Source of the DNA: Paramacrobiotus metropolitanus | Lineage: Eukaryota; Tardigrada; Eutardigrada; Parachela; Macrobiotidae | Direction of reading: 5' to 3' | Assembly: GCF_019649055.1 (NCBI RefSeq) | Contig: NW_026570371.1 | Location: 1 to 64,000, forward strand | DNA length: 64,000 bases | Shown here: positions 9,018-20,238 of the stretch, piece after piece | Layout: each line of letters starts with the position of its first letter | How positions within the stretch are numbered: the first letter of the stretch is position 1 | Made by a program: the position numbers and the translations under genes | The notes under the pieces: model-generated | Database searches by the model: none | Seen by the model: only the letters and a program-made list of their open reading frames with translations | What the model was told of the DNA's origin: nothing

Positions 9018-9880
9018 ACGAGTCGGAGGATCCTAGTCGTTTTGATTATGAATTCTGTTGATATTTTGTACTGTTTTACTTTTGTTTCGAGATCTCTTTA
9101 TTCACACATGTAATTGGAATTTGTGATGTTAAAAGGAGATAAAATCTCGATGTTTTATTATGCGCACAGACGAGCCGTCAAGGATCCCAAGGAATTGGAC
9201 GTGGATTATGCTTCGACGGAGCTCAGCCTCCCTCCCAGAGGCATGTGAGCGCAGGCGTACATGCGTACACCCTCGCTTTGGCAGTCTGTTGTGTTTTGTT
9301 GCACGCCCGCCTACGCGTGGCGAAAGCATAGTGTTCTGCGCGCACCCGCATCATGTGGCGGCTACGTGCGCACTTTTCACGCTTGCTGCAGTCAGCAATG
9401 CGGAGTTGTCCACGAGGAAATTCTATCGAATTTAGTCTGGTTATAAATTTCTAGCAATCACGCCGTTTCTCGCTTTCTGTAGCGTAGGCGTATTTATAGC
9501 ATTGCTAGTCTTTTTGGTAGGCAGAATTCCGTCAATTCTGTTCCTACGCGTGAACCTTCATCAGGTCCACGCTCATAAGGTGAATGCTATAAAGAGGATC
9601 CCCCTGTGCTATAGGTCACATTCAAGTCACAGGGCACTGGGCGGTCACATTCAACTTTTAAGAGCAGCACCTGGACCTTGCTCAGATTGTTACAAAGAAT
9701 CACGAAATTTTGTGATTGTTTGCTAGTCTGATTGAACGAATGTATGACGAGCGGCATTGTGCGTGCAGCCAATCACTCACTCCTGCAAACAATCTGCAAC
9801 CGCCCACAATCCTGCAATTCGCAAAAGAATCGACGACTGTAACGGACTATTACCGTGTGGTGATTAAAACGATTGTATAA
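9018..9880. other. 3' boundary of the octamer block and intergenic sequence
   Basis: The last octamer is at 9,010-9,017. From about 9,060 the composition turns AT/T-rich (Ttt-rich stretch 9,040-9,110) and the purine bias of the coding block ends. The open frames here overlap on both strands and show no domain, signal peptide or splice pattern. I see no gene. Confidence 0.4.
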
Positions 9881-9995
9881 CATTTCACAGCCGGACATTT
9901 CATGACGTGGCATTTCAAGGCGTAACACTTCACAACCCGTGCTTTCGTAACCGCAAGATTTCATGGCCACAACATTTCAAAATCACCGGAACGCT
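9881..9995 (+). repeat. 15-16-bp degenerate minisatellite with CATTTCA core
   Basis: Seven units of 15-16 bp start with CATTTCA or a close variant (CACTTCA, GATTTCA), followed by a variable GC-richer half. On the minus strand an open frame (9,773-9,970) turns this into degenerate five-residue repeats (x-x-Glu-Met-x), which is probably a by-product. Confidence 0.7.
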
Positions 9996-11879
9996 TCGAA
10001 GCTGAAACTTGTATTCCAAAATTAAGAAACTTAATACTTGTACATAAGAACGCATAAATAAAATTAGTTTTTGAATTCTGCTAGAAAACACTGAAACAGT
10101 AGAGAAATCCGCAATTCCGGAATGACGTAGCATATCTTTCAGTGACATTCCAGGAAGTAGTAAATCGATGAATAAATAATCAAGATAGCCACGTATGCCA
10201 CCCCGATTATTAAAGTCCAGCATTTCCCCTTTCCCCAGATTCTTCTTTCTATATCCGTATAATCGTCGCTGACGTACTGGTTCCACACACATTTAGCCAG
10301 AACTGCATACAAAATCTGATTAAAAAAGGCATCAGTATTTTACCTAAAATAGTTACCCATAACTTATGGGTACCAAAAAGTAAGGGGAAGACTCCCCAGT
10401 AGAGACCAAGCAGGTTCCAAAAGAGCAAGTCGCCATGGCAGTGCTTGGACTGTGACACTGAATTTGAGTTGTGTTTTGGAGCATCTTCGCCATCGCCGGT
10501 AAGACGGCCACTTTTTTTGGCAGTCCAGGCTCCAGAGCCCTGGAAAGAATTCATTTTAAAACAGCCAACCAACCCATGTTCACATCATATTTTTGAAATT
10601 CTGAGATGGACATCAAAAATTTTGAAATCTACTTCAAATTGAAAGAAATTAGCCGGAAACGTTTCCGACCGATAACTTGTCGCGATCGTACAACTGCTAC
10701 AAAAACTATGTACTCTAAATTTAGCCGGCAACGGCGTCCCCATCTTATTCAAATTCCAACTCCAACAGCACATGTTATTAGTTTTGTGATAGATACAGAA
10801 ACCGACAGTTATGCATAGTGGTAGTAACACTCGATGTAAAGATAACTTCAGCGCTTGTTAGTTTGCTCGCTTGTTGTCTAATCTAGGCATTTGCTTGTTG
10901 TCGACTCTAGATATTTGCTGTTGGCCTGTTGCAAACGTAATGTTATTCTGAATTTAGGCAGATTATTTCATTAGTTTTCAGTTTTTGGCGCAACCGGATG
11001 AGCCAACTGCAACACCGTCAACGGTGAAGCTCAACATTTGAAGCTGCCGTATATCCTTTTCTTCACCACTGGCAGTTCTGTTTTTGTGAAAACGAGTAAA
11101 GAATGTTTGCGTTCTGCAAACAAAGATAATTTACAGTAAATATATTGGACTGTATTAATGTTCTTCAAGAGAAATCCAGCACGATACGACGCGCGTTACC
11201 AGAATCGGGTAGTTTGCTGTGCGCCCAATATCCGTCCCTATCGCCAATGTACTTCGCGCCCGGTTACCGGGCGCACAGCCAACTGCATCGCACTCAGATT
11301 ATCAAAAAAAAGGAAAAATGTTAAAAAAACCAAAAAGTTTTAAGAGGTCAATCAATACCTTAGCATGACTTTCTGCAAAATCTGGAAGTGCCGCACAATT
11401 ATTTTTATGCACATCTTATTTTTGAAATGCTTAATCGGGGCTTGAGGATGCACCGTGCCTCTCGATTAATCAAATGTGAAGAAACTCTTTACCACGGCAT
11501 GGTAGAGTGTTCAATGAAGTTTGTAATAATATTCGTAATTATTATAATGGTGTACCTGACCTGTTTAATAAATAATAATAAATAAAAGTAATATCACCGG
11601 TCAAGTTTAAAAGGTTTCAGTAATGCGCCAGAAGTATTGATTTACTATCTATCAGCCAATTGCATCATTTTAGTTAGTTAAAAAATAAATAGCTACATGG
11701 CGCCGCGGCAGGCATGCCAACCCACGGTGCATGCAGTGACGCGATGCATTGCGGCAACAGCAACCTGAATGAAATACAGGTCAGCGATCGATGTAACAGT
11801 GAAAAGCTAAAATAGGTTTGATAAGGCTTGAGCCACTTCCGATGTAGACTGCACTATACTCTGTAGTTTTTAATAATTT
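9996..11879. other. Intergenic, no supported gene
   Basis: Short overlapping frames occur on both strands. The minus-strand frame at 10,249-10,572 has hydrophobic stretches but no recognisable family or start. I could not support a gene, tRNA or repeat family here. Confidence 0.4.
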
Positions 11880-12227
11880 GTGTTTGTCACCTCGACGTAC
11901 CTTAGGAATGGAATACAATCCAGAAACAGTTTGTTCTTAAAAATGTCGGTGCATTTTGATTCCTCTGCTGGAGTTTCGTCTTCTAGCAGCCCCACTCCAA
12001 GTATGGAAATTAAAGCCACCACTAGCAGACAAAGCGACACCGGCTTTCTAAAGGGACATATGTGGCAGTTAACAGTCATTAGCAGCTTAGCACTATTTCC
12101 GAATACAGGGCGTGGAGTAGGCAGCGCACAGAATGACAGCGAACAGATAGCGGCCAACAGATTTTCAATTAAATCATTCCTTGATCACGGAGATCGTTGC
12201 TTGAAGAAGGTTGTATGTAACGTATAA
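11880..12227 (+). CDS. Possible small first exon with an eh1-like motif
   Basis: An open frame of 115 codons with a plausible internal ATG at 11,943. The product is Ser/Thr-rich and ends with Asn-Arg followed by FSIKSFL (about 12,160), which resembles the eh1 co-repressor-binding motif (F-x-I-x-x-I/L-L) near the N-terminus of many homeobox proteins. No homeodomain exon follows in the window before the repeats at 12,290, so this may be a chance match. Codon use is ordinary and no upstream promoter was identified. I regard it as a weak candidate only. Confidence 0.2.
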   Translation: MFVTSTYLRNGIQSRNSLFLKMSVHFDSSAGVSSSSSPTPSMEIKATTSRQSDTGFLKGHMWQLTVISSLALFPNTGRGVGSAQNDSEQIAANRFSIKSFLDHGDRCLKKVVCNV

Positions 12228-12289
12228 AATCTGTCACGTTACGTAAAAGGTCCATCAGCTTACTAATACAATATTCAGGCAGTGTTTCA

Positions 12290-12690
12290 GTACCCATGTG
12301 GAAAATACAATGGACTTCATATACCGGCAGGAAGGTGGCTGCGAGTTCATTGGACAGGCATCATCCACCCCCCCATGCTCCTACCGGCTACAAGCTCTAT
12401 TACGCAACTCGATAATCTTAACGCTTCCATTGATAAAATTTAATACCGTAATTACTGAATTACGGCAGAGCCCTGGGTCATAAATATTTACTACAGCGCC
12501 TTATGGAGGGGCTCCAGTTACTGGCCGGAACTCATATTGCGGGGGGTGCTTCTACGTCTTTCTCGAACTAGCATCTTGGCATGGCCTAATAAATCTGAGG
12601 CACATAAAAATCGTAGCTGAGCACTTTCATCGGGAAAAATGCTCGAAAATACAACAACCGTAGTACGACTGCTGGAATTCGTTTTGCCAG
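12290..12690 (+). repeat. Repeat family B, copy 1
   Basis: Shares with the copies at 17,074 and 21,985 an ordered set of blocks: ACCGGCAGGAAGGTGG, TTCATTGGACA, an AT-rich palindrome (TACCGTAATTA...AATTACGG, here 12,450-12,473), GGGTCATAA, a CCAGTTACTGG block and a TATTGCGGGGG block, then a tail with TCGTAGCTGAGCAC and GAAAATACAAC. No coding capacity; a non-autonomous element of about 400 bp. Confidence 0.75.
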
Positions 12691-12764
12691 ATTCTACACG
12701 GGTACAGGCATCGAAATTTAAAGTGTGCTTTAAATACTGTTAATAATCTTTATAACAGCTTATT

Positions 12765-13035
12765 GCATTTTAAGGTAGATGCGAGTTCACTGAACCTGCA
12801 TCATCCATCCACCCACCTTCCTGCCGGTTACACACTCTATTACGCAACCGATTGTGTTCTTGTGTTCACACTAAACACACTTACACTAATCGACTGGTAA
12901 ACCGTAATTATTGAATTACGGCATAAGCCCTGGGTCATACAATATTAATTTATAACGTACGTCTCATGGAGCGGGGGCTCCAGTTACCGGCAGGGGCTCG
13001 AAAGTAGCTTCGAGGCAACTATTTTCCTGGGAACT
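12765..13035 (+). repeat. Repeat family B, copy 2 (shorter)
   Basis: Contains the same order of blocks (GATGCGAGTTCACTGAAC, CCTTCCTGCCGGTTACAC, CCGTAATTATTGAATTACGG, GGGTCATA, CTCCAGTTACCGGCAGG) but lacks the tail seen in the other copies. It lies directly after copy 1 as a tandem. Confidence 0.7.
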
Positions 13036-13910
13036 GGTTTCCGATTTACTATATTTCGGATTTCTAGGATTGGTTGTTACAGCTTTCGTAAACTTCGTAT
13101 AAAACTTTCAAAATAAATAAATAAAAATATTGTAGACTTCAATGGTAAGAATGAGCAATTTTGTAACTTGCCCAACTTGCGCGGCAAGCATTTCTGTATA
13201 TTATGCATTAACCAAGCCGTTTACGATACAAGTCGGTTAACGCAACCGCAAAGTGCGGCTGTGTGTTAAATTATATAATAATTGTTATAGTTATAGTACT
13301 GTGCAACCTGTGTGCTACGATAATTAAAAGATTTACCGTACAAGCATCAAATATTTAATTTTTAGCTGTAATGTACTCGTAATCTTTTAATAATTCAAAG
13401 GACAGAAATCGAATTTAGGTTTTGTTTAATTCTGACAATTGCTTGCCTGTTGTCACGAGGGTTTTCACATTTTTTTATAAAAACACTTTTTCGTTTTTTC
13501 AAATCCCTTATACACAAAAGGGGGTGTGGCCTTCGTGTTTCCGCTATTTTTTATAGCAACTATACTATACCAATCTTTAACATCTCTTCTACTCGTATAT
13601 ATCATTGGATTTCATCTATGTAGATGGGAAAATGCGAAAAAAGTTTCCGAATCACATTGTTTTAAATTTTTTACATACACTAAATGAGGGATATCTCATG
13701 ATCAATAAATTTATTTAGCATAGGGCACTCCGGCACTGATACTTCAGCTTTCGAACATTAAGCAAAGGATGTGTGCTGTTCGAGTACTGTAATATTAAAC
13801 AGGTACCCAAGTTACCCGTCTGCGAATACGTCCGCGAATACCAGCCCGTAATGAAGCTGAGACTTGACATACAATACTCATGTTTACGGAGTAAAATTTA
13901 ATCTTTCGCA
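13036..13910. other. AT-rich intergenic sequence
   Basis: No open frame, repeat or structural signal that I can support. Confidence 0.4.
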
Positions 13911-13914
13911 GTAA

Positions 13915-14520
13915 TTACAGTATTAATTTTAGACTGGAGGCATTCAGCCGTCTTTTTGGTCGAATCAAGAATTTTTTAACGTGACTACCACGAGTACACT
14001 GTAAATTGTTCGCCTCATCTAAAATCAGTCCGTACTTCCCGTACCGGAAGCGGATGCTCGCGGTCAGGCTGGCGGCGATGGTGCTGACCACCAGCTGGAC
14101 CACGCCCACGGCGATGAAGAAATCGGTGAGGGGCTGGTACAGGCAGATGTCGGCGTGGCGCATGATGAATTGTGGGGTGTATAAGTATAAGAAGGGACGT
14201 TGGCCCAGCCGCAGGAGGTGGATGATGTTGAGGGCAAAGAGGGCACCGGCGCCCAGGGCGCTGAGAACAAATGAGGACGATGTAGGCGGTGGGGAGTGCG
14301 GGGCGCCAGTGGTTCTGCTTGCTGTCCTGACTGAGAGCGGGGAGGTGGAGGAAGTGCGATTTGCGCAGCCGGAGCCCGGTGACCCCCGTGGCCAGGAAGA
14401 GCAGGCCCACCCAGACGCTGAAGGACAGCAGGAAGTGGCGCATTTCCGCTGGAAATGCAGCAGAATGATGCCGGTAAGTATGTTGAAAGAAGGTATTAGT
14501 ATACCGGCACGTTTGCAACT
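13915..14520 (-). pseudogene. Decayed duplicate of exon 2 of the four-pass membrane protein gene
   Basis: The minus strand aligns closely with exon 2 of the gene at 37,991-38,853. Identical stretches include MRHFLLSF, GLLFLATGVTGLRLRKSHFLHL and VVQLVVSTIAASLT. A one-base length difference near 14,280 (after the IVL codons) throws the frame; the second half (third and fourth membrane helices) continues in another frame. The splice acceptor used by the intact copy (AG just before the TTACTGG-like start) reads AT here. After the GKYG codons this copy jumps straight to a sequence that in the intact locus lies beyond the stop codon (about 37,850-37,885), so the PPxY tail is missing. It is therefore a deletion-bearing duplicate and probably non-functional. 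Confidence 0.75.
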
Positions 14521-14549
14521 CTGATCTTCGTTATTCAAGAATGTACCCT

Positions 14550-15929
14550 GATCCCGTTTTTAAGCTCCTTAACTTTGAAGAATTACCCAACTTTCGCACG
14601 GCGTTTTCTTTCCAGAATAAACTGTACATTTGCCGCTTGAAGGTTATAAGATCTCAAAAGTGTATGTAGTGTTGCCGTTTTGACTTTTCGTGAGTTTTCG
14701 TATCGTTTTCGTGCGACCTCCAGATGAAACGGACTTCTTGTATAATTATTAAAAAATGGTTTTCGTATTTGCGCCGCTTTTTCCAAAACCAAAATTTTAC
14801 GAGAAGTCCGACCGTTGGGTCGTGAGATAAGATAAGTAACGAAAAGTCAAAACCGCAACACTACAAAAGTGGTACTGAATGGAAACGGACCTTACCGGGC
14901 GACTTGTCAGATAGTTATGTGTTTATTCATTCTGCTAAAAAAAGTCGTAAGAAAAATCCGTTCGCCTTCGCAGTTCGCACATGCTAGTTTATAGACAAGT
15001 TATAATACGAGTATTTCAGCCCTTTTTTAAAATCTGGGGCGAATACCGTATACTGTATGTAGTTTTAATTTTCTACCAGCGTAGGATGATTGCAATGCTC
15101 ACCGTCAACACTGGCTGCAAAAAAAACTGGAGACATGGAAATAATATTAATGTTATATGACAATATAGCGTTTCCCTCAACATATTAATATGTAATTTGT
15201 AATAATAATAATAATGGAGTTTATTGTCCTTGCACGGAGCAGGCACGAGTACATTAAAGGCAACAGCGAACGTTAGTAGTTAGTACTTCTAAAATCGGTG
15301 TCAGTTGGCAAATATAAATTTCTTTGCTTTTTAACTACGGCGTTTATTAGGGAAAAATTTTGCAGACTTCAACCTACCCACCGGCGATAGCGCTATACAA
15401 GTGGGTGGGTATGCGTTAACACCATATTTTGAAGTTTATTATATGTTTCTGTTGCAGCGTTTGGAGTACACGTTATTGGGAGTGAACGCATGACTGGAAA
15501 GGGGCTCAAAAAGGGATCGATAACCCAATTACCTATATACATTCAAGCCTGTTGACAAATTGAGTATTCGCAATTACAGCGAACATCACAAATTGAAGGG
15601 TTACTCTTAAATCCATACTACGGCGTTACGCCGCATTGCTTAAATACGTAACATGCATTTGGCTGGCTAGTGACATGGCGTACGCCAGATATGTGAATGG
15701 GAATAATTGTAATTGCTTGGCGGAAGGAGGGTCTTAAAAACGGTCGGTGCAGTAAGGGAAAATCTAACTGCGTAGCGCAGTTAGGCATTGCGATAAGCGC
15801 AGTACAGTGGCCACCAATCAAGCGCCAACTTCACGTTAAAATCGATGTATCTGTACCTTTACATACTAATTTGTCGACAGGCTTGTACAATACATATTAA
15901 GGTTGTGCTCGGTTCACTGGCGCATATAT
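14550..15929. other. Intergenic, carries a block shared with 39,940-40,070
   Basis: At about 15,190-15,350 the order (TAA)n, then AAAATCGGTGTCAGTTGGCA, then an ACGGCGTTTATTA block matches 39,940-40,070. It sits the same side of the membrane-gene copy, so it is part of a segmental duplication. A short inverted repeat (TACCCACC/GGTGGGTA) is at 15,375-15,411. No gene seen. Confidence 0.55.
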
Positions 15930-17070
15930 TATGCCTGATTAAATCAATCCGGGCTGCTGTCACCGGAAGTCGGCGCCCGGATGTGTGGATATACCGATAT
16001 AGTGATCTGAAAACGAGATAGGTAATTCTGCTGTCAGCCCCGGCGCGCAAACCTCACGAGCGCTTCAACGAATTATATAATAGGGTTATTGCCTCCGATG
16101 CAATAACCCTTTATGTTTATCGATTGGATGCGTTTGTATATCGATTGACTGCGATTGCCTTGCTTTCCAACTGCGAAACGTCTGGATGTGAAGTTAAGGT
16201 CACACCGCGTAAATTTAACCGAACCGGCGATCTGTGAGAAAAAGCTTCTTGCAAACAATTTGCAGCGATACGTTCATTTTCTGATAATATAACTATTACG
16301 GCAAATTGAAATTTCAAAGTGATTGAGCGCTTTGTTGTGCCCAAACAGCCAGTTAAATCCTGTCATCCTAAAACTTTGCGGAAACGCGCAGATGCAGTAA
16401 TTACGAGGATGATTTTAAAATTAAAGTCTTTGTCAAAAATATTTCACACAAATTCCAAAGTAGATTTTAAAATTCTGAAATTTATTTTAAATTCGGAAAA
16501 AATGTCGTAAGTCTCATTTCGGTTCAGATTCGACTTTGTAGCTATATGGCTTAATTCCAGTCAATAGCAGCTTCAAGAAGGTCAAATAAGGTTACTACCG
16601 TGACCTAATTTTTGGTGTCCGACTGTGCTTTGGGAATATTTTCAATCGCCGTTTTATGACAATTGGATGTTACGCACACATGCGCACAAAGCACTCTGGT
16701 ATAAGCCATAAAGCTAAAAAATGCCTGAGAACGCGCGAAAGCGAAATTCTCCATGGATGTATACGAAACGAATTATTTTCCTTAAGAGTTATTAGCGCAA
16801 CTGCAAAAAAAAATTCGATTGAATAACAGAAAAATAATAATGAAAATATATTTAAAATACAAACAATGAATTTTGGAAAATATCAAATGGAGTTAAAAAA
16901 CCATTACGCAAAAGAAATGTGAAGTAGTAACCCAGTTAACTGTAATAATAAAAAAAGAGAATACATGCGCCGCAGATGGACTAATAAAATATGTGTTTAA
17001 ACAAATGCATAAGAATGATTGCGAGTACAATATGTGTACGCAAACTGCGCAGGGATTACAGTGAAACTGC
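15930..17070 (+). repeat. Repeat family C, copy 1
   Basis: Blocks shared with copy 2 in the same order: GGCTGCTGTCACCGGAAG (about 15,953), ATTCGACTTTGTAG (16,525), CTGAGAACGCGCGAAAGCG (16,725), GAATAACAGAAAAATAA (16,820) and TGGAGTTAAAAAACCATTA (16,890). An unshared segment of about 450 bp (16,060-16,520), with a hairpin GGGTTATTGC/GCAATAACCC near 16,084, interrupts it. Confidence 0.7.
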
Positions 17071-17073
17071 AAT

Positions 17074-17500
17074 GTGTTAAGTGCAGCCACAATTCCCTTC
17101 AGAAAAAGCCATATGGATGAGAGCGCGCTTATAACCGGCAGGAAAGTGGATGTGGCTTCATTGAACATCCTCGATCCACTCATTCGCCTTCCTGTCGCAC
17201 ACACTATCACGCAACCCGATGGTCACGAGGCTTCCGCTGATCGATTGGTATACCGTAATTATCAAATTACGGTAAAACCTCGGGGTCATAAGTACCGGCA
17301 TTTAGAACGTCGTATGGAAAGGGCTCTAGTTACTGGCATGGGTTTATATTACGGGTAACCTTGCTACAGATTTTTTGAACCGGCATTCTTGGAAATGGGC
17401 TAATGAATCGGAAACAGGCAAATATCGCGTAGCTGAGCGCTCTTACCGGCAAAAGTGTTTGAAAATACAGCAGTTGTAGCGCGGTTGTTGCAATTTTTTG
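17074..17500 (+). repeat. Repeat family B, copy 3
   Basis: Full-length copy. It starts near AATTCCCTTCAGAAAAAGCC and contains ATGGATGAGAGCGCGC, GGCAGGAAAGTGGATG, the AT palindrome (17,249-17,272) and the tail with CGTAGCTGAGCGCTC. It abuts family C copy 1 through a remnant of a TACAGTGAAACT end at about 17,056. Confidence 0.75.
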
Positions 17501-17859
17501 TCATATTGTACTCCTGTCTGTACAGGAGTACAGGAATTTTTGTCATATTTGTACTACTGTTTGTACTGTACTGTCTGTTGACTTGGTTACCGGAACAGGA
17601 AAGTGATCAAATGTTGCTTAAATGAAAAGAAAACGTGACCAATTGTTCATTACTGTCGAAGTACTTATCTTAAAAATGGAGATTGTTCTAGCAAAAGTTT
17701 AGCCTTTGCTCCGTCTGGTCTTCAAAGTACCCAACCGGACAACCGCTGGACACCGAAAGCCGTTCAACACCTGAATTCCGGTGCCAAACGGCTTTCCAGT
17801 TGGGCATACAATTTTTTAAGCATTTCGCCTCCTAGTTCTTCCTGTTCCCAATCTTATGA

Positions 17860-19065
17860 ACACGATTTAATCGATCCAGGTGGCTGCTGTCACCGTAAAC
17901 CGGAGCTCAGATTTGTGGATGTACTGTATTAATCTGAAAATGAGATGGCTTATAAGGGTTAGGTTCGACTTTGTAGTCATGTGGCTTTCACAGTTTACTA
18001 CGTGGTTCAAAGAGGATTTATACCGTGACTTAATTAAATTTTGTGATGCCCGACAATGCTTTGGATGCATTTTCAACCGCCGTGATTCAGCAACCGCAGG
18101 TTACACATCTGTATAACACGTTTTGGGATACAGTGAAACTCCTCTTAACAATCACCTTCCTATATCATTCACCACTTTACTGCATGCATGAGGCTGAGAA
18201 CCAAACTGTCCGGTATACTATAACACAGGGGCAGTTCTCTGTATAACATTCACCCCCTTTCGGCTTACAGCTATAACATACACCTTTTATGGAACCGGTA
18301 ACAGTTTTACCGGCTTACTTATTCAACCCCTGCGTAACATACGGTTGGCTAGGCTGGTGAAAAACCATTTCGGTGTCTCTAAAAGAAAGTTCCGGCTTCT
18401 GTTTTTAATGTGTTTAGTACCGGATCTTCCAACTCCATGCATACAAAAGGGCAGCAAAACCAACATTTATACCGAATAATGTCCATACCCCGATATTTTG
18501 TTAATGTTTTGGTTGAGTAACACCCTCCGGCCGCTCTGCCCCTAAGCCCTTGAGGGCAGTGCCCCTGGGGGCAGTGCTTCTATATAACATACACCCCTCT
18601 GTAACATTCAGAAAGCCTGGAACGGAGGGTGTATGTTGTAGAGAAGTTTCACTGTATTATACAAGTATATAACATAAAGCTAACAAATGTCTGAGAACGC
18701 GCGAAAGCGAAATTCTCCATGGATACATACGAAATGAACCGTTTTCATTACGAGTTATAGCGCAACCGTAAAAAGTCCGAATGAATAACAGAAAAATAAC
18801 AATAAAAACAATATACAACCAACGAAAATTTTAGGAAAATATAAAATGGAGTTAAAAAACCATTACATAAAGATAATTATGTGAAATAGTAATCAACGTA
18901 ATTACAATAAAAAAAAATACCGTAGATGCGCCACAAATGGAATAATAAAATACTGTACATGCAAGGAAATACTGTACATGCGCCGCAAATGGAATAATAA
19001 AATGTGTGTTCACAATCAAATGCATAACAATTACTATAGTATGTGTATGCAAACTCCGCAGCGAT
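17860..19065 (+). repeat. Repeat family C, copy 2, split by a MITE
   Basis: Matches copy 1 on both sides of the inserted MITE at 18,131-18,654 (17,860-18,128 and 18,657-19,065), roughly 80 percent identical by eye. A 35-bp direct repeat around ACTGTACATGC is present at about 18,950-18,990. No coding capacity. Confidence 0.7.
18131..18654. mobile_element. TA-flanked Tc1/mariner-pogo-type MITE
   Basis: The ends are inverted: CAGTGAAACTcCTCT at the left and its complement AGAGaAGTTTCACTG at the right, each bordered by TA (18,129-18,130 and 18,655-18,656), the target duplication of Tc1/mariner elements. CAGTGAAAC ends are typical of pogo-like families. No transposase frame is present, so it is non-autonomous. 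It interrupts repeat family C copy 2. Confidence 0.8.
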
Positions 19066-19352
19066 TCTAGAAATACGATAAAACCGGAATTAAACGCGCT
19101 GGGTCTGGGTTTTCGAGACCCTCGTCAAAAAGTTTGTTATAAACTGTATCAACATACCTCAAATGTTAAGCCGTTTATCATAAAATGTGCCGACGGCATG
19201 ATTTTGGCAGCAGATCTTATGTAATAATTTATATCAATATGAAAACGTATCGAAGTTACAAAACTTATTCGAAACTCGTATCCGCGTCTTCGCAACAGTT
19301 TAACCAAAACGTTAAACAGAAGCAAACGTAATACAAGAAGAACAAAAGCTTT

Positions 19353-19705
19353 GTCGGTCGACCGACACGTAAACAATATCTCGCTCAGCAAGAAACAATT
19401 CCAGAAAAGTAAAAAAATAAACCAGCCAAATTCCAAAATCCACCACTATGAATCAATTCGTAGTGCCCCCTGTTAATTGCCAACAGTCCCGACGCCGTCG
19501 CGGTTCTGATTTATTGCGAATAACAATGTAAGATATTGCATCTAAAGCGAAAGCTTTGTCGGCCGGCCGACATTGATCGCCTCGCCACGTAATCTAAAAA
19601 GCGATTTTGATCCACGTGTCGCCGTTATAGAGCATCAAAGCTTTTCTGCAGAACCTTGTTATCAAAGGCATAGTTTCTGTGCAGGCACATGATCGGTCGA
19701 CCGAC
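19353..19705. repeat. Three 14-bp palindromes GTCGGTCGACCGAC
   Basis: Palindromes at 19,353-19,366 (GTCGGTCGACCGAC), 19,558-19,571 (GTCGGCCGGCCGAC, itself palindromic) and 19,692-19,705 (ATCGGTCGACCGAC). The first two are both preceded by AAAGCTTT. They lie in otherwise featureless, gene-free sequence (19,066-20,230). Confidence 0.7.
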
Positions 19706-20238
19706 AATAATTATCCTCAAAAGCAAAGTCGCGAAAACGAAAAGGAAAAAATCGCAAAAAGGAAACAAAAGTTTTCGAAACAAAACAAACTGCTCCAATT
19801 TACTTAGTTGGAGGCAAAACATCAACGACAAAATTTTGAGTAATACCTGACGCTGCCCGCGCGGTGGCTGCATTACCTTTGCTGCCGACTACGCTCACTA
19901 TAGGCTACTTTCATGCTGCTTCTGATTAGCTGTATAGCAGTTCAGTGCTCACCGCAAGTCCACGTTCAGCGCCGTTGCGCCCAAGCTGATTTTGACAGCC
20001 AGTTTTGGTAACGGCAATTCTCGACTTTTTTATAACTGTGCTTTTGAAATGGTTTCTGCTATTTTTTTGAATCTTTAAAGTTTTTTTGTTTTATGGCTCT
20101 CGATAGCCAAATTTTATTTAAAACATTTAAAAAAACACTGCTAGTGTTGATATTTATGCGTGGCACTGTCACGCACGGCATGCTTTTGAGAAAAAGTGCA
20201 ACATTCGACGCAGTCTGCAGTGATGCGAGGACCCACAG

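Noticed and set aside
1-9100. Calling the block a known virus or a retrotransposon
   Set aside because: No polymerase, protease, integrase, capsid or helicase motif is recognisable and the 5' end is outside the window, so no assignment is justified.
9160-9435. 91-codon plus-strand frame as a gene
   Set aside because: Overlaps a minus-strand frame of similar length, no domain, no start context, no splice support.
10249-10572. Minus-strand frame with hydrophobic stretches as a membrane protein exon
   Set aside because: Loose likeness to four-pass proteins only; no start, splice partner or conserved motif.
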